Origin: DASWDH01 sp035318505
GTDB taxonomy: Bacteria; Myxococcota_A; Polyangia; Polyangiales; Polyangiaceae
NCBI GenBank assembly: GCA_035318505.1
Contig: DATHEQ010000351.1
Coordinates: 1 to 64,000 of the forward strand
Direction: 5' to 3'
DNA: 64,000 nucleotides
Position numbers and translations under genes: made by a program. Below, piece after piece: positions 42,839 through 51,740 of this stretch (positions are counted from its first letter, which is position 1; the number at the start of each line of letters is the position of its first letter). The notes beneath the pieces are model-generated. The model had not been told where the DNA came from. It did not search any database and saw only the letters and a list, made by a program, of their open reading frames with translations.

Positions 42839-44311
42839 CTACGGCGAGTGCTGGAAGTCGCCGATCTGCGGGTAACGCATCTGCGGCCCGGAAAAGAACG
42901 CCTTGCGATCGACGCAAAGGAGCGTTTCCTCGAGGGCGGCGGTGGTGACGGCATTGACGATGTTGATGGCGACCTTTGCATCCACCGTTCCGCATTTGGC
43001 GAGGGCGGAGAGGAAGGCAGCCCCGCAAACGCCGGCCGCGGTTGCGACTTCGATGGCTCGCTTGCCGTTGGGGTTCGTTTCCCAGCAAAGGTCGGTCACG
43101 TTGATGTGGTCGGCGCCCGTGATCCCCACCAAACGCTTGGGCGCCGGCGAGCCGGCGTAGCCGCTTTGATCTCCCGAATAGGCGAGGACGGTATCTGCCA
43201 TTCCTGACACGATGAGCGAGGACTTGAGCGTCGAGGACGCGGCCACGGCGGCATTGGTCGCGATCGGCATGTCGACTTGCACGTTCGGTTTGGTACTGAA
43301 GTTTCCGGCGTTCCACGCGCCTTGGCTGTGTCCGCTGATGCCGATCCTCGTCATGTCGGCAGACGATCCGAGAAAGGCGAAGTCACCGGACTTCATCGTC
43401 AGGCCGGCGATGATGGCGTCCACATCGCGGCCGAGATCCTGCAAAACGCCCGAGCCCATGCAGAGGCCCAAGCTCGCGCCCGCCAAAAAGTCGGTAAGGT
43501 AAAGGCCGAAGTGATCGGCTGCGACCACGACGAACCCGCGGCTCGCCCACTGGGTCATGGTCGAAAGTGACGCTGTTCGGAAAGACCCGGTGCCGTGGAT
43601 GAAGATGACCCCCGGGTACGGACCGTGACTCGCGTCGATAGGGAGATCGCGGTAGCAGTTGCACTTCTGCAGTGAGTTGTCGGCCGGAGGAATCTTCGAC
43701 GCCTGACCGGGCGGCAGCCAAGCCGTAAGGTCATAGGTAGCGATCGATTGGCCCACCTCGCTCCCGATCGCTGCGGGGTACCAAACTTCGGCGACGAGCG
43801 AAGCACCGGCGACGGGGATTTTGACGGTCTTGACACCGACGGGCCACGGTCCGGCCACGGCGGGGTCGTCGGAGGCCTGATAGAGTTTCGTCGTTCCGCA
43901 GCCGTTGACGGTCGGAGGTACGGCGGCGTCACCGGTGACAGCGTCGCGACTCGCGGCGTCCATTTCGCTACCGCCGGTATCGGTGTTTCCGCCGGTGTCC
44001 ATTGATCTTCCGGCATCCCTTGCGTCGTCGCTCGCCGGCGCGGCGTCCGCGGGAGCTGTGCCGCCCGATCCTGCTGCCGCGCCGGTCCCGCCGCGTCCCG
44101 CTTCGTTCGTACCACCCGTGCCGCCCGCACCGCCGCGGCCGCTTGTGCCTGCACCGCTGGATCCGGTGGACCCACCCGTATTCGACGCGTCGACCCCATC
44201 GCCAGCCGCGCCGGTCGATCCAGCCGGTCCGGAACCCTGTGGACTGTTATCGGAATCGGAGCAAGCGAGCATTCCAATGCCCGCGAGAAACGCAGCTGCG
44301 ATGAGTCTCAT
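42839..44311 (-). CDS. alpha/beta-hydrolase lipoprotein (platelet-activating-factor acetylhydrolase/chlorophyllase-like)
   Basis: A 490-residue secreted hydrolase. MRLIAAAFLAGIGMLAC ends in a lipobox (Cys17). A long Gly/Ser/Ala/Asp linker follows (about 20-130). The catalytic domain starts near 145: PVAGASLVAEVWYP, the oxyanion region PGVIFIHGTGSF, GFVVVAADHFG, and the nucleophile elbow ISGHSQGAWNAGNF; a late His in TGADHINVTD is a good third catalytic residue. This resembles secreted alpha/beta hydrolases that act on esters such as PHA, lipids or PET-like polymers; substrate unknown. ATG 44311 starts the signal. Confidence 0.86.
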   Translation of the reverse strand: MRLIAAAFLAGIGMLACSDSDNSPQGSGPAGSTGAAGDGVDASNTGGSTGSSGAGTSGRGGAGGTGGTNEAGRGGTGAAAGSGGTAPADAAPASDDARDAGRSMDTGGNTDTGGSEMDAASRDAVTGDAAVPPTVNGCGTTKLYQASDDPAVAGPWPVGVKTVKIPVAGASLVAEVWYPAAIGSEVGQSIATYDLTAWLPPGQASKIPPADNSLQKCNCYRDLPIDASHGPYPGVIFIHGTGSFRTASLSTMTQWASRGFVVVAADHFGLYLTDFLAGASLGLCMGSGVLQDLGRDVDAIIAGLTMKSGDFAFLGSSADMTRIGISGHSQGAWNAGNFSTKPNVQVDMPIATNAAVAASSTLKSSLIVSGMADTVLAYSGDQSGYAGSPAPKRLVGITGADHINVTDLCWETNPNGKRAIEVATAAGVCGAAFLSALAKCGTVDAKVAINIVNAVTTAALEETLLCVDRKAFFSGPQMRYPQIGDFQHSP

Positions 44312-44514
44312 GATGCGATTTCCAAACTGCTCAGGGAAAAAGCTCGCAGGCATTTCTCCTTTCTCATCCGGGCGCTCCTCGTGCCGTCACGATGCCGCAA
44401 AATGTCGCGCGCGACAGTTGCTTTAGACGCCAATTCATTCACTCGGCGGGACAGATCGATGGGCGCGAGGCAGGAGGTTCCGGGTTGTGAGGGGATCGAC
44501 TATCCTCGCCTCCC
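44312..44514. promoter_or_regulatory. 203-bp divergent gap, hydrolase lipoprotein / aminotransferase
   Basis: No gene visible. It must contain both outward promoters, but no clear consensus boxes or repeats were identified. Confidence 0.3.
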
Positions 44515-45669
44515 ATGCGACCCCTCGTGATGATCCCCGGGCCCATCGAGATCGACGACGCGGTGGTGCGTGCTCTCGGCCGTCCGCCCAAGAGCCACCT
44601 CGATCCTGAATTCATCGAAACATTCGGGCGCGCTCTCGAAAAGCTGCGCCAGGTGTTTCAGGCGCCGAAGGGGCAGCCCTTCATCGTCGCCGGGAGCGGC
44701 ACACTGGCCATGGAAATGGCCGTGGCGAACTTGGTCGAGCCGGGCGATCGCGCGGTCGTCGTCGAAATTGGCTATTTCGGCGCGCGCATGGCGGACATCC
44801 TCGAGCGGCACGGCGCGGCGGTGACGCGCGTCGGCGCAGAGCCCGGCGCGGTGCCGGCCATGGCGGATGTGACCCGCGCGCTCACCGGGTGCAAGCTGCT
44901 CGCCATCACGCACGTCGATACGTCGACCGCGGTGCGCAACGACGTCCGCGCGCTGGCGGCGCTCGGCCGAGAGCAAGGCGCGCTCGTGGTCGTCGACGGG
45001 GTTTGCTCGGTCGGCGGCGAAGAGCTTTTGCAAGAAGCGTGGGGCGTCGACGTCGTGCTCACCGCGAGCCAAAAGGCGATCGGCGCGCCGCCCGGGCTCG
45101 CTCTCCTCGTCGTTTCCGAACGCGCGCTTGCTGCGTGGCGGGCGCGCAAACACAAGGTCGCGTCGTATTATGCCGATTTTGCGCTGTGGCTACCGATCAT
45201 GGAAGCGTACGAAGCACGTAAACCGAAGTACTTCGCGACGCCGGCGGTGAACCTCGTCGAAGCGCTCGACGAAAGCTTGCGCGTGCTGCTCGGCGACGGC
45301 GTGTCCAAGCGCGTCGAAATGCATCGCCGCACGGCGGGCGCCTTTCGCGCGGCGTGGATGGCGCTCGAGCTACAACAACTGCCCACGAGCAGCGAGCATG
45401 CGGCGACGACGCTGAGCGCCGTGTACTACCCGGCGGGCATCGATGCCACGCTGGTCGGCGCGGTGCGCAAAGAAGGCGTCGTCATTGCCGGCGGACTGCA
45501 TCCCCAGCTCGGACCGAAGTATTTTCGCGTCGGCCATATGGGTGCATGCGCGCCAGCGGACGTGCTCGCCGCGGTGGGGGCCATCGAGCGCGCCCTGGCC
45601 ACGCTCGGCCATAAGCCGCACGCGATCGGTCGCGCCGTCGCCGCGGCGCAAGCCGCGCTATTCGTTTAG
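44515..45669 (+). CDS. pyridoxal-phosphate aminotransferase, alanine/serine--glyoxylate type
   Basis: A 384-residue fold-type I PLP enzyme. The N-terminal MIPGPIEIDDAVVRALGRPP is typical of the AGXT/SPT class; VAGSGTLAMEMAVANLV binds PLP phosphate; VVVDGVCSVGGEEL has the PLP Asp; ASQKAIGAPPGLALL carries the Schiff-base Lys (near 185). It converts glyoxylate to glycine with alanine or serine as amino donor, or acts on a related pair. It converges on the nine-gene aryl-CoA operon with only 7 bp between, on the other strand, so a link with that pathway is not implied. Confidence 0.92.
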   Translation: MRPLVMIPGPIEIDDAVVRALGRPPKSHLDPEFIETFGRALEKLRQVFQAPKGQPFIVAGSGTLAMEMAVANLVEPGDRAVVVEIGYFGARMADILERHGAAVTRVGAEPGAVPAMADVTRALTGCKLLAITHVDTSTAVRNDVRALAALGREQGALVVVDGVCSVGGEELLQEAWGVDVVLTASQKAIGAPPGLALLVVSERALAAWRARKHKVASYYADFALWLPIMEAYEARKPKYFATPAVNLVEALDESLRVLLGDGVSKRVEMHRRTAGAFRAAWMALELQQLPTSSEHAATTLSAVYYPAGIDATLVGAVRKEGVVIAGGLHPQLGPKYFRVGHMGACAPADVLAAVGAIERALATLGHKPHAIGRAVAAAQAALFV

Positions 45670-45676
45670 AGCTGTT

Positions 45677-46879
45677 TTAAAAGGCGTCGATGCCCGTGAG
45701 CGCGCGCCCCAAGATGAGCGTGTGCACCTCGTTCGTTCCCTCGTAGGTGTAGACGCTCTCGAGGTTCAGCATGTGTCGAATGACGGGGTACTCGAGCAGA
45801 ATGCCGTTGCCGCCCAGAATTCCGCGCGCGAGGCGGGCAATTTTGAGCGCCCAGGCAACGTTGTTTTTCTTGGCAAGCGACACTTGCTGAGGGATGAGCT
45901 TGTCTTGTTCTTTGAGCCGCGCGAAGTGGTAGGACATGATTTCGCCCTTCACGATTTCGGACGCCATCTCCACGAGCTGCGCCTGGATGAGCTGTTTGCT
46001 GGCGATGGGCGCGTTGAATTGGATGCGTTCGCGCGCGTAATTGACGGCGGTTTCGTAGCAGCTCTTGGCGGCGCCGAGCGCGGCCCACGAGATGCCGAAC
46101 CGCGCCTGGTTGAGACAGGCCAACGGCCCGCCGAGGCCCGTTGCTTTGGGCAAAACGTTCTCGTCGGGAACGACGACGTCGTTCATCACGAGCTCGCCCG
46201 TGGCTGAGGCGCGCAGCGACATTTTCCCTTCGATGCCCGGCGTCTCGAAACCGGCCATGCCGCGCTCGACCACGAAGCCGCGAATGCTATCGGGGCCGCC
46301 CATGGCGTCGCCTTCTTTGACTTTGCCCCACACCACGGCGAGGTGCGCCAGCGGTGCGTTGGTGATCCACATCTTGGTCCCGTTCAAAATCCAGCGACCT
46401 TGCTCGCGACGTGCGTACGTCTTCATCGAACCGGGGTCGCTGCCGCTGTCGGGCTCGGTAAGGCCGAAACATCCGATGAGCTCACCCCGCGCCATCCGCG
46501 GGAGCCAGCGATCCTTCTGAGCGTCGGATCCAAAACGGAAGATCGGGTACATGGACAGCGAGCCTTGCACGCTCGCGAAGCTGCGCATTCCGCCGTCGCC
46601 ATACTCGAGCTCTTGCAACGCGAGCCCATACGCCACCGCGCCCATGCCGGCGCACCCGTAGCCTTCGATGGTCGCACCGAGAAGGCCCATGGCGGCGATT
46701 TCAGGAATGAGATCGGTTGGGAACTGCTCTTCTTCGAAGAGTTTGCCCGCGCGGGGCAAAAACCGTTCGCGAATGAAGCGGCGCACGGTGTCGCGGATCA
46801 TTCGCTCCTCTTCGGTGAGCAGGTGCTCGATGGCCGAGAGGGACGAAAGGGGCATCGGTTCGTGAATCTCGACGGACAT
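45677..46879 (-). CDS. glutaryl-CoA dehydrogenase
   Basis: A 400-residue acyl-CoA dehydrogenase of the GCDH class, which oxidises and decarboxylates glutaryl-CoA to crotonyl-CoA. FGLTEPDSGSDPGSMKTYAR is the substrate/FAD motif; ARGILGGNGILLEYPVIRH and LESVYTYEGTNEVHTLILGR are strongly characteristic, the Glu in YEGT being the catalytic base (near 370). It is the last gene of the operon, 32 bp after the PaaA-like gene. As the terminal step in aromatic-acid and lysine/tryptophan breakdown, it indicates that the pathway above delivers glutaryl-CoA. Confidence 0.95.
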   Translation of the reverse strand: MSVEIHEPMPLSSLSAIEHLLTEEERMIRDTVRRFIRERFLPRAGKLFEEEQFPTDLIPEIAAMGLLGATIEGYGCAGMGAVAYGLALQELEYGDGGMRSFASVQGSLSMYPIFRFGSDAQKDRWLPRMARGELIGCFGLTEPDSGSDPGSMKTYARREQGRWILNGTKMWITNAPLAHLAVVWGKVKEGDAMGGPDSIRGFVVERGMAGFETPGIEGKMSLRASATGELVMNDVVVPDENVLPKATGLGGPLACLNQARFGISWAALGAAKSCYETAVNYARERIQFNAPIASKQLIQAQLVEMASEIVKGEIMSYHFARLKEQDKLIPQQVSLAKKNNVAWALKIARLARGILGGNGILLEYPVIRHMLNLESVYTYEGTNEVHTLILGRALTGIDAF

Positions 46880-46911
46880 GATTGACCTCGGGGTTAAGGC
46901 GAGAAACTGCG

Positions 46912-47706
46912 TTATCGACCTTCGGGGAGCGTGACCTCGTCGTCGTCACGCGTTGCGTAGCCTTCTGCTTTGGATTCGTCGACGGCGGTGAGCGACCAAT
47001 CGAGATCGCGCGGGACCTCGAGGCGCATTTCCTCCGGCGTGGGAAAGCGTAGTCCGCTCGCTTTGACGGCGGGTTTGATGTCATCGAGAAAATCCTGCAT
47101 CACGGCGCCACTGTCGCGCTTTTTGAGCCCGACCTCGATGGCGTATTGGTTGCCGGCGCTGCCGGGCCGTCCGAAGGACAGCAATCCTTGTCGCAGCCAC
47201 GTCGTGAAATCGCGCTGCTTTTGCTCGGTGAATTGCCCGCTGCGACAGAGCTCGACCACGATGCGCTCGCCGAGCGCTTGATGCCCCTTCTCTTCGGAGA
47301 TGATTTTCTCGATGACGCGCCGGTACGGCACGAACGAACAGCGCTCGTACTCCTTCAGCTGCCAAAAGCCACCGCGGTCATAGAGAAACTGCGCCATCGC
47401 CAGCTCGAACCACGACTCGGCAAAGGGGATGGGATGCTGCGCGAGACGCGCGTTGGTGACCCGCTCCACGTTCTCGCCCGTAAACTCGCGGTACATCTTG
47501 GCGACCGCTTCGTAGTGTTCGAATTCCTCGCGGATGTGCCACACCATGAACTTCTGCCACTTCATGGAAGGGACGAATTTGAGCCCGTGGCCGAACATCT
47601 GCGCGGCGGCGAGCTCGCGGTACGCCTGCGATTCCATCAGCTGGCGAACCGTGGCCGTCAGCCGATCGTCCATCTCGTCGCGCTTCGTGTACTCGGCGGT
47701 GCTCAT
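46912..47706 (-). CDS. PaaA/PaaC-like diiron (phenylacetic-acid-catabolism family) protein
   Basis: A 264-residue ferritin-like helical protein. The two diiron half-sites are WHIREEFEHYEAVAKMY (ExxxxH type, near 56) and VIEKIISEEKGHQALGE (near 140), matching the order seen in PaaA, as does FGRPGSAGNQ after the second. It is shorter than PaaA (about 310) and stands alone: PaaB, PaaC, PaaD and the PaaE reductase are not in the window. PaaA epoxidises the ring of phenylacetyl-CoA; here a similar oxygen-dependent attack on an aryl-CoA is inferred. ATGA overlap with the creatininase gene. Confidence 0.82.
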   Translation of the reverse strand: MSTAEYTKRDEMDDRLTATVRQLMESQAYRELAAAQMFGHGLKFVPSMKWQKFMVWHIREEFEHYEAVAKMYREFTGENVERVTNARLAQHPIPFAESWFELAMAQFLYDRGGFWQLKEYERCSFVPYRRVIEKIISEEKGHQALGERIVVELCRSGQFTEQKQRDFTTWLRQGLLSFGRPGSAGNQYAIEVGLKKRDSGAVMQDFLDDIKPAVKASGLRFPTPEEMRLEVPRDLDWSLTAVDESKAEGYATRDDDEVTLPEGR

Positions 47707-48551
47707 CGCTGCTTCTCCTCTTTGTGCGGCGCATTCGCCGTCGTCGTCTCTTGCTTGGCGGGCGCGCGCAAACCTTCCGTCACTTCCGTGACGATCATCT
47801 CGACGAGACGCTCGTACGTCGTCTCACCCTCGGCTGCCGTCGCTTCCGCCGGTGCACCCGTGTACGCGCGGTCCATTCCGATATCGGAAAAACGCACCGG
47901 CGCCCCGTTGGCATCCGCAATTGCCTTGGAGAGTGAGACCGGCACGGCGGCGAGCAACGCGGCGGCATCGCTCTCGACGAGGTCGGGGCGCACCGCGAGG
48001 ACGAGCGACGTCTCGTAACGGCCCGCGTGGCAGTCACCGCGCTTGAACTCGTCGGTGAGGGTGCGCCCCCAGCGGCGGGTGAGTTGGTTGGGAAAGGAGA
48101 CGTGACGCGCACCGCGTTCCGTGGCGATCGCCGCCGCCGCGCGCTCGATGGCCGCTACATGTTCTGGCTCGAGGTGGTTATTGACGATCGCTACGTGGAC
48201 AAAGCCGTCATCGAGGAGCGCGCGGACGACGTCCGAAATGAGTGCGATCAGCGTCGCTTCCGAGACACCGATCGCCCCACGAAAACCGGCGGCGTAGCGG
48301 GTGACCCCGTAAGCGATGGAGGGCGCGACCAGCGCCGGAACGCCGCGGCTTGCGAGCGCGAGCGCGGCGCGCCGGCAAGCTTCCTCGGAGAGCAAAAGGT
48401 CGGTCGAAAGGGGAAGATGCGGGCCGTGCGGCTCTGTGCTCCCGACCGGCAGCAATGCGACGGCGCCATCTTTGGCGCGCGCCCCCTCGAGAAATGTGGC
48501 GAGGGCCTCGGTCGAGAAATCGCCGAGCATGAGCGTGGCCCGCTCGGTCAC
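47703..48551 (-). CDS. creatininase-family amidohydrolase
   Basis: A 282-residue protein. GSTEPHGPHLPLSTD contains the Glu, His and Asp zinc/manganese ligands of the family; NNHLEPEHVAA and GDCHAGRYETSLVLA supply the rest. The family includes creatininase, FAPy-pyrimidine amidohydrolase and MftE, all acting on amides or peptide bonds. GTG 48551 is the start, overlapping the CoA-ligase stop (GTGA); the 53-residue extension upstream of it is antisense noise. In this operon it might hydrolyse a cyclic or formyl amide made after ring attack; this is inference from context only. Confidence 0.88.
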   Translation of the reverse strand: MTERATLMLGDFSTEALATFLEGARAKDGAVALLPVGSTEPHGPHLPLSTDLLLSEEACRRAALALASRGVPALVAPSIAYGVTRYAAGFRGAIGVSEATLIALISDVVRALLDDGFVHVAIVNNHLEPEHVAAIERAAAAIATERGARHVSFPNQLTRRWGRTLTDEFKRGDCHAGRYETSLVLAVRPDLVESDAAALLAAVPVSLSKAIADANGAPVRFSDIGMDRAYTGAPAEATAAEGETTYERLVEMIVTEVTEGLRAPAKQETTTANAPHKEEKQR

Positions 48552-50233
48552 GCCGCCCCCTCGCGCGCCTTGAGCGCCTTCTTGTCGACTTTGCCGCGGT
48601 CGTTGCGCGGCAAGTCGTCGACGATGACGATCCAGCGCGGGTACTTGTGTTTGGCGAGCTTGTCTTTGACGTACGCTTGCAGCTCCGCACAGATCTCCGT
48701 CGCAGCGCACTTTTTTGCGTCTGCGCGAAGGACGACGTACGCCTTTGGTTTGAGCAGTCCGCCGTCATTGGCGCCGATCACCGCCGCCATGGCCACATGG
48801 GGGTGCTGCACGAGACACTCTTCGACTTCGAGGGGCGATACCCAGAGTCCGCTCACCTTCAGCAGATCGTCGGCGCGGCCGCCGAACCAGAGGTACCCCT
48901 CGGCGTCGAGACGAAAGAGATCGCCCGTGCAGCACCAGCGCCCGTGAAACGTGCGCCAGCTCTTGTCGCGGTCTTGGTGGTACGCGAGGGCGACCGAATC
49001 GCCGCGCACCCACATCACGCCGATCTCGCCGGGCGGCACCGGCGTGGCGCCGGGACCTTTGGCGTCCTCGGGCAAAATCGCAATTTCGTAGCCGTTCACG
49101 ACGCGGCCGAGGGAGCCCGGTTTGACGTCACCGGGGCGATTGGTGGCATAAATGTGGAACATCTCCGCCGAGCCGATGCCGTCGTACACCTCGCCGCCGC
49201 CGCGCGCGCTGCCCGGACCGAACTGCGCCAGATAGCGCTCGAGGAGCGTGGGAGGGAGGGCTTCGCCCGCCGAGAGCGAGAACCGAACGGAGGAAAGATC
49301 GAGACCCGATTCGCCGTTGGCGAGGAGGGCCGCGTCGTACTCGAGCAGCTTGCCGATCATCGTCGGCACATTGGTGACGACACTCGGGCGGTGCCGCACG
49401 ATCGCCGCCACCAGCGTCTCCGGCGTCGGCCGTTCGGCGAAAAGGCACGTGGTCCCTCCGACGGCGAAGGGAAAGAAGAGGTTCGTACCGGTGGCGTAAC
49501 CAAAGAAGAGCCGCGGGACGCTCACCGTCACGTCGCCTTCGCGGTAACCGACGGTGCCCTTGGCGTAGTTCTCCGTGTTGAAAGCAAAATCGCGATGCGT
49601 GTGGATGGCGGCTTTGGATTTGCCTGTCGAGCCCGAGGTAAAAAGCCAAATCGCGATGTCGTCACGCTTCGTGGATACGGCGGCAAAGCGCCCCGCGGAG
49701 GCGATCGCTTGCGAGAGCGACGTCACCTTGACCGCGCCGCTCGAGGGGAGAAGCTGAGAGGACGCATCGTCCGGTTGCTCGGGGTCCTCGCCCGTCGCTA
49801 GATCGGGAACGATGAAAAGTGCACGCAAGTGGCGCGCCGCCGAGAGCGCGCCGCCCGCCGCTTCGATGCTGCGCACGACGCGCGCGAGCGTGATGATGGC
49901 GGAAGCACGCGTGTACTCGACGAGGTACGCCAGGTCTTCGACCGGCGCGTCGGGGTTGCCCATCGTCAGCACCGCGCCCGCTTTGAGCGTGGCCATGATC
50001 GACCACACGAAGGGCGGCATATCGGGCAGCACGACGAGCACCCGCTCCTCTTGCCGCACACCGGCCGCCTGCAGCGCCGCCGCGAAACGCATCGTGCGAT
50101 CGGCGACGTCTTCGTACGTCCACGCGCGCGCCCCGAAGCGCACCGCCACGCGCGTCCCTTTTCCTTCGCGCAGTCGATCGAACAGGAAATAATCGGCGAG
50201 ATTGAACTCGTCCGGGAAAGCACCGTCCGTCAT
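48548..50233 (-). CDS. aryl-CoA ligase (benzoate--CoA ligase family)
   Basis: A 561-residue ANL-superfamily AMP-forming ligase. The P-loop WLFTSGSTGKSKAAIHTH is near residue 200, YDGIGSAEMFHIY is the A5 acceptor motif, CCTGDLFRLDAEGYLWFGGR the A7/A8 region, and DRGKVDKKALK near the end carries the catalytic Lys (A10). Opening DEFNLADYFLFDRLREGKGT resembles the benzoate/aminobenzoate-CoA ligases. It would convert the aromatic acid to its CoA thioester, the entry step of the pathway. Its ATG overlaps the OYE stop by ATGA. Exact acid specificity cannot be read from sequence. Confidence 0.9.
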   Translation of the reverse strand: MTDGAFPDEFNLADYFLFDRLREGKGTRVAVRFGARAWTYEDVADRTMRFAAALQAAGVRQEERVLVVLPDMPPFVWSIMATLKAGAVLTMGNPDAPVEDLAYLVEYTRASAIITLARVVRSIEAAGGALSAARHLRALFIVPDLATGEDPEQPDDASSQLLPSSGAVKVTSLSQAIASAGRFAAVSTKRDDIAIWLFTSGSTGKSKAAIHTHRDFAFNTENYAKGTVGYREGDVTVSVPRLFFGYATGTNLFFPFAVGGTTCLFAERPTPETLVAAIVRHRPSVVTNVPTMIGKLLEYDAALLANGESGLDLSSVRFSLSAGEALPPTLLERYLAQFGPGSARGGGEVYDGIGSAEMFHIYATNRPGDVKPGSLGRVVNGYEIAILPEDAKGPGATPVPPGEIGVMWVRGDSVALAYHQDRDKSWRTFHGRWCCTGDLFRLDAEGYLWFGGRADDLLKVSGLWVSPLEVEECLVQHPHVAMAAVIGANDGGLLKPKAYVVLRADAKKCAATEICAELQAYVKDKLAKHKYPRWIVIVDDLPRNDRGKVDKKALKAREGAA

Positions 50234-51738
50234 GATTCACCCCCTCTTTTCGCAAGCGGCCTCCAAGGAGGCGCTACCAGACGACGCCGGCTCCTGCCTT
50301 CTTCGAAAAGGATGGGCGCCCCCATTTCATCCAGATCCGCCCGGTCCCAGAGCTTGCACGTGACCGCGCGATGGCGCTGGTCGAGCGCTTCGCAATAATT
50401 CGTATAGGTGCAAGCGCGCACATCTTCGCCGCGGCCGAGGCGCAGCTTCTTGAACCAGTCGGGATCGGCGAGAGACTGGCGCGCCGCGCCGATCAAGTCC
50501 CCTTCGCCATCTGCCAGAATTGCTTCCGCCTGATCGAAACTGCAAATGCCTCCCGCGACGACGACGGGCGTCTGAAACCCGGCGGCACGCACGGCGGCGC
50601 GGACCTTGGCCTGTTTGGGCACGTTGCGGGCAAAGGGCCCCCGCTCGTCGCCGAGCGAGGTGGGCATGCACTCGTGACCACTCGGCCCGGTATAAGGATA
50701 CGCCGCTTCGCCAACCTTGGGCTGCTTCGCGTCTTCGAACTTTCCCCCCGTCGAAAGGGAGAGAAAATCCATACCCGCGCGCGCAAGCTCGACGCCGAAG
50801 AACGCCGCGTCGTCAACGTCGCTCCCACCTTCGATGGTCTCGTCGCAGAGGAATCGGCATCCGACCGTGTAGCTGTCGCCCAGGCGCGCGCGCACCGCGC
50901 GGTAGACCTCGATCGGCAGTCGAATGCGTTGCTCGCGCAGACCGCCATAACCATCGGTACGCGTATTCAATGCCGAAAGGAACGAGGCCATCGTGTAGGC
51001 GTGCGCATAGTGAAGCTCGACGCCGTCGAACCCCACTTGGCGCGCTCGCGCCGCGGCGTCGGCGAACAGCCCCGGCAACACCTGGGGCAAGTCACGGATG
51101 TGCGGATGCTCGACGTCGGTCACCCGCTCGCGCAATCCGAAGGCGAGGGCCTCGTATTGTCGCGGGTCGAGGAGCGCGCGCAAGGTTTCGTCGGGCAACG
51201 TCGCGAGGCGGGCACGCACCTCGCCCTCGGGGGCACCTTCGAGCGACGGCTCTCCCAGGCGCTCAGCCACCCTCTGGCGCAGTTGTTCGTCGATTGGCAA
51301 AAATCGCTCGATGAATTTGTCCTTGGGGGGACGTCGTTTGATCTGCAAGAAATCGATGCACTGAATGAAGAGCCGCGTGCGTCCAGCGCTCTTCTGACGA
51401 ACCCGCTCGGCGAGCGCGCGCAGGCCGGGAAGAAAGCGATCATGCCCGATGCGCAAAAGGGGCCCGCTCGGCACGTCGCGGATCCCCGTCGCCTCGACGA
51501 CGATGACGCCGGGCTCCCCTTCGGCGAAGCGGCCGTACCAATCGAGCACCGCCGGCGTGACGAAACCATCGTCGGTGGCCCGCCACGGAACCATGGCCGG
51601 AACCCAGGTCCGCTCGTGCAACGCTAGGCCCGAGCCGAGCACGCAACGCGAAAAGAGGCGCGACTGTGCGATCTCGGCCGCGCTCGGCGCTCGCATGATC
51701 GGCAACGCGTGCCGGATCTTTCCCGCGGTGCTCGCCAT
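50230..51738 (-). CDS. Old Yellow Enzyme family NADH:flavin oxidoreductase, long form
   Basis: A 502-residue FMN TIM-barrel protein. VELHYAHAYTMASFLSALN (near 245) holds the active-site HxxH and the LSxLNTRTDGYGG stretch that follows; VVVAGGICSFDQAEAIL and LIGAARQSLADPDW bind FMN phosphate. A Cys-containing segment (ACTYTNYCEA) lies near 450, in the place where some 2-enoate reductases bind FeS, but the spacing is not canonical. An extra, charged helical insert (about 110-215, LRQRVAERLGEPSLEGAPEG) is unusual. OYEs reduce enones and dienones, so a role in reducing a dearomatised ring is attractive. Two bp after the dehydrogenase gene. Confidence 0.9.
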   Translation of the reverse strand: MASTAGKIRHALPIMRAPSAAEIAQSRLFSRCVLGSGLALHERTWVPAMVPWRATDDGFVTPAVLDWYGRFAEGEPGVIVVEATGIRDVPSGPLLRIGHDRFLPGLRALAERVRQKSAGRTRLFIQCIDFLQIKRRPPKDKFIERFLPIDEQLRQRVAERLGEPSLEGAPEGEVRARLATLPDETLRALLDPRQYEALAFGLRERVTDVEHPHIRDLPQVLPGLFADAAARARQVGFDGVELHYAHAYTMASFLSALNTRTDGYGGLREQRIRLPIEVYRAVRARLGDSYTVGCRFLCDETIEGGSDVDDAAFFGVELARAGMDFLSLSTGGKFEDAKQPKVGEAAYPYTGPSGHECMPTSLGDERGPFARNVPKQAKVRAAVRAAGFQTPVVVAGGICSFDQAEAILADGEGDLIGAARQSLADPDWFKKLRLGRGEDVRACTYTNYCEALDQRHRAVTCKLWDRADLDEMGAPILFEEGRSRRRLVAPPWRPLAKRGGES

Positions 51739-51740
51739 GG

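Noticed and set aside
44515..45669. The glyoxylate-type aminotransferase as part of the aryl-CoA operon
   Set aside because: It is on the other strand and converges with the operon; proximity alone does not link it to the pathway.
50371..51627. 418-codon plus-strand frame
   Set aside because: Antisense to the OYE gene; no motif and shadow-like composition.
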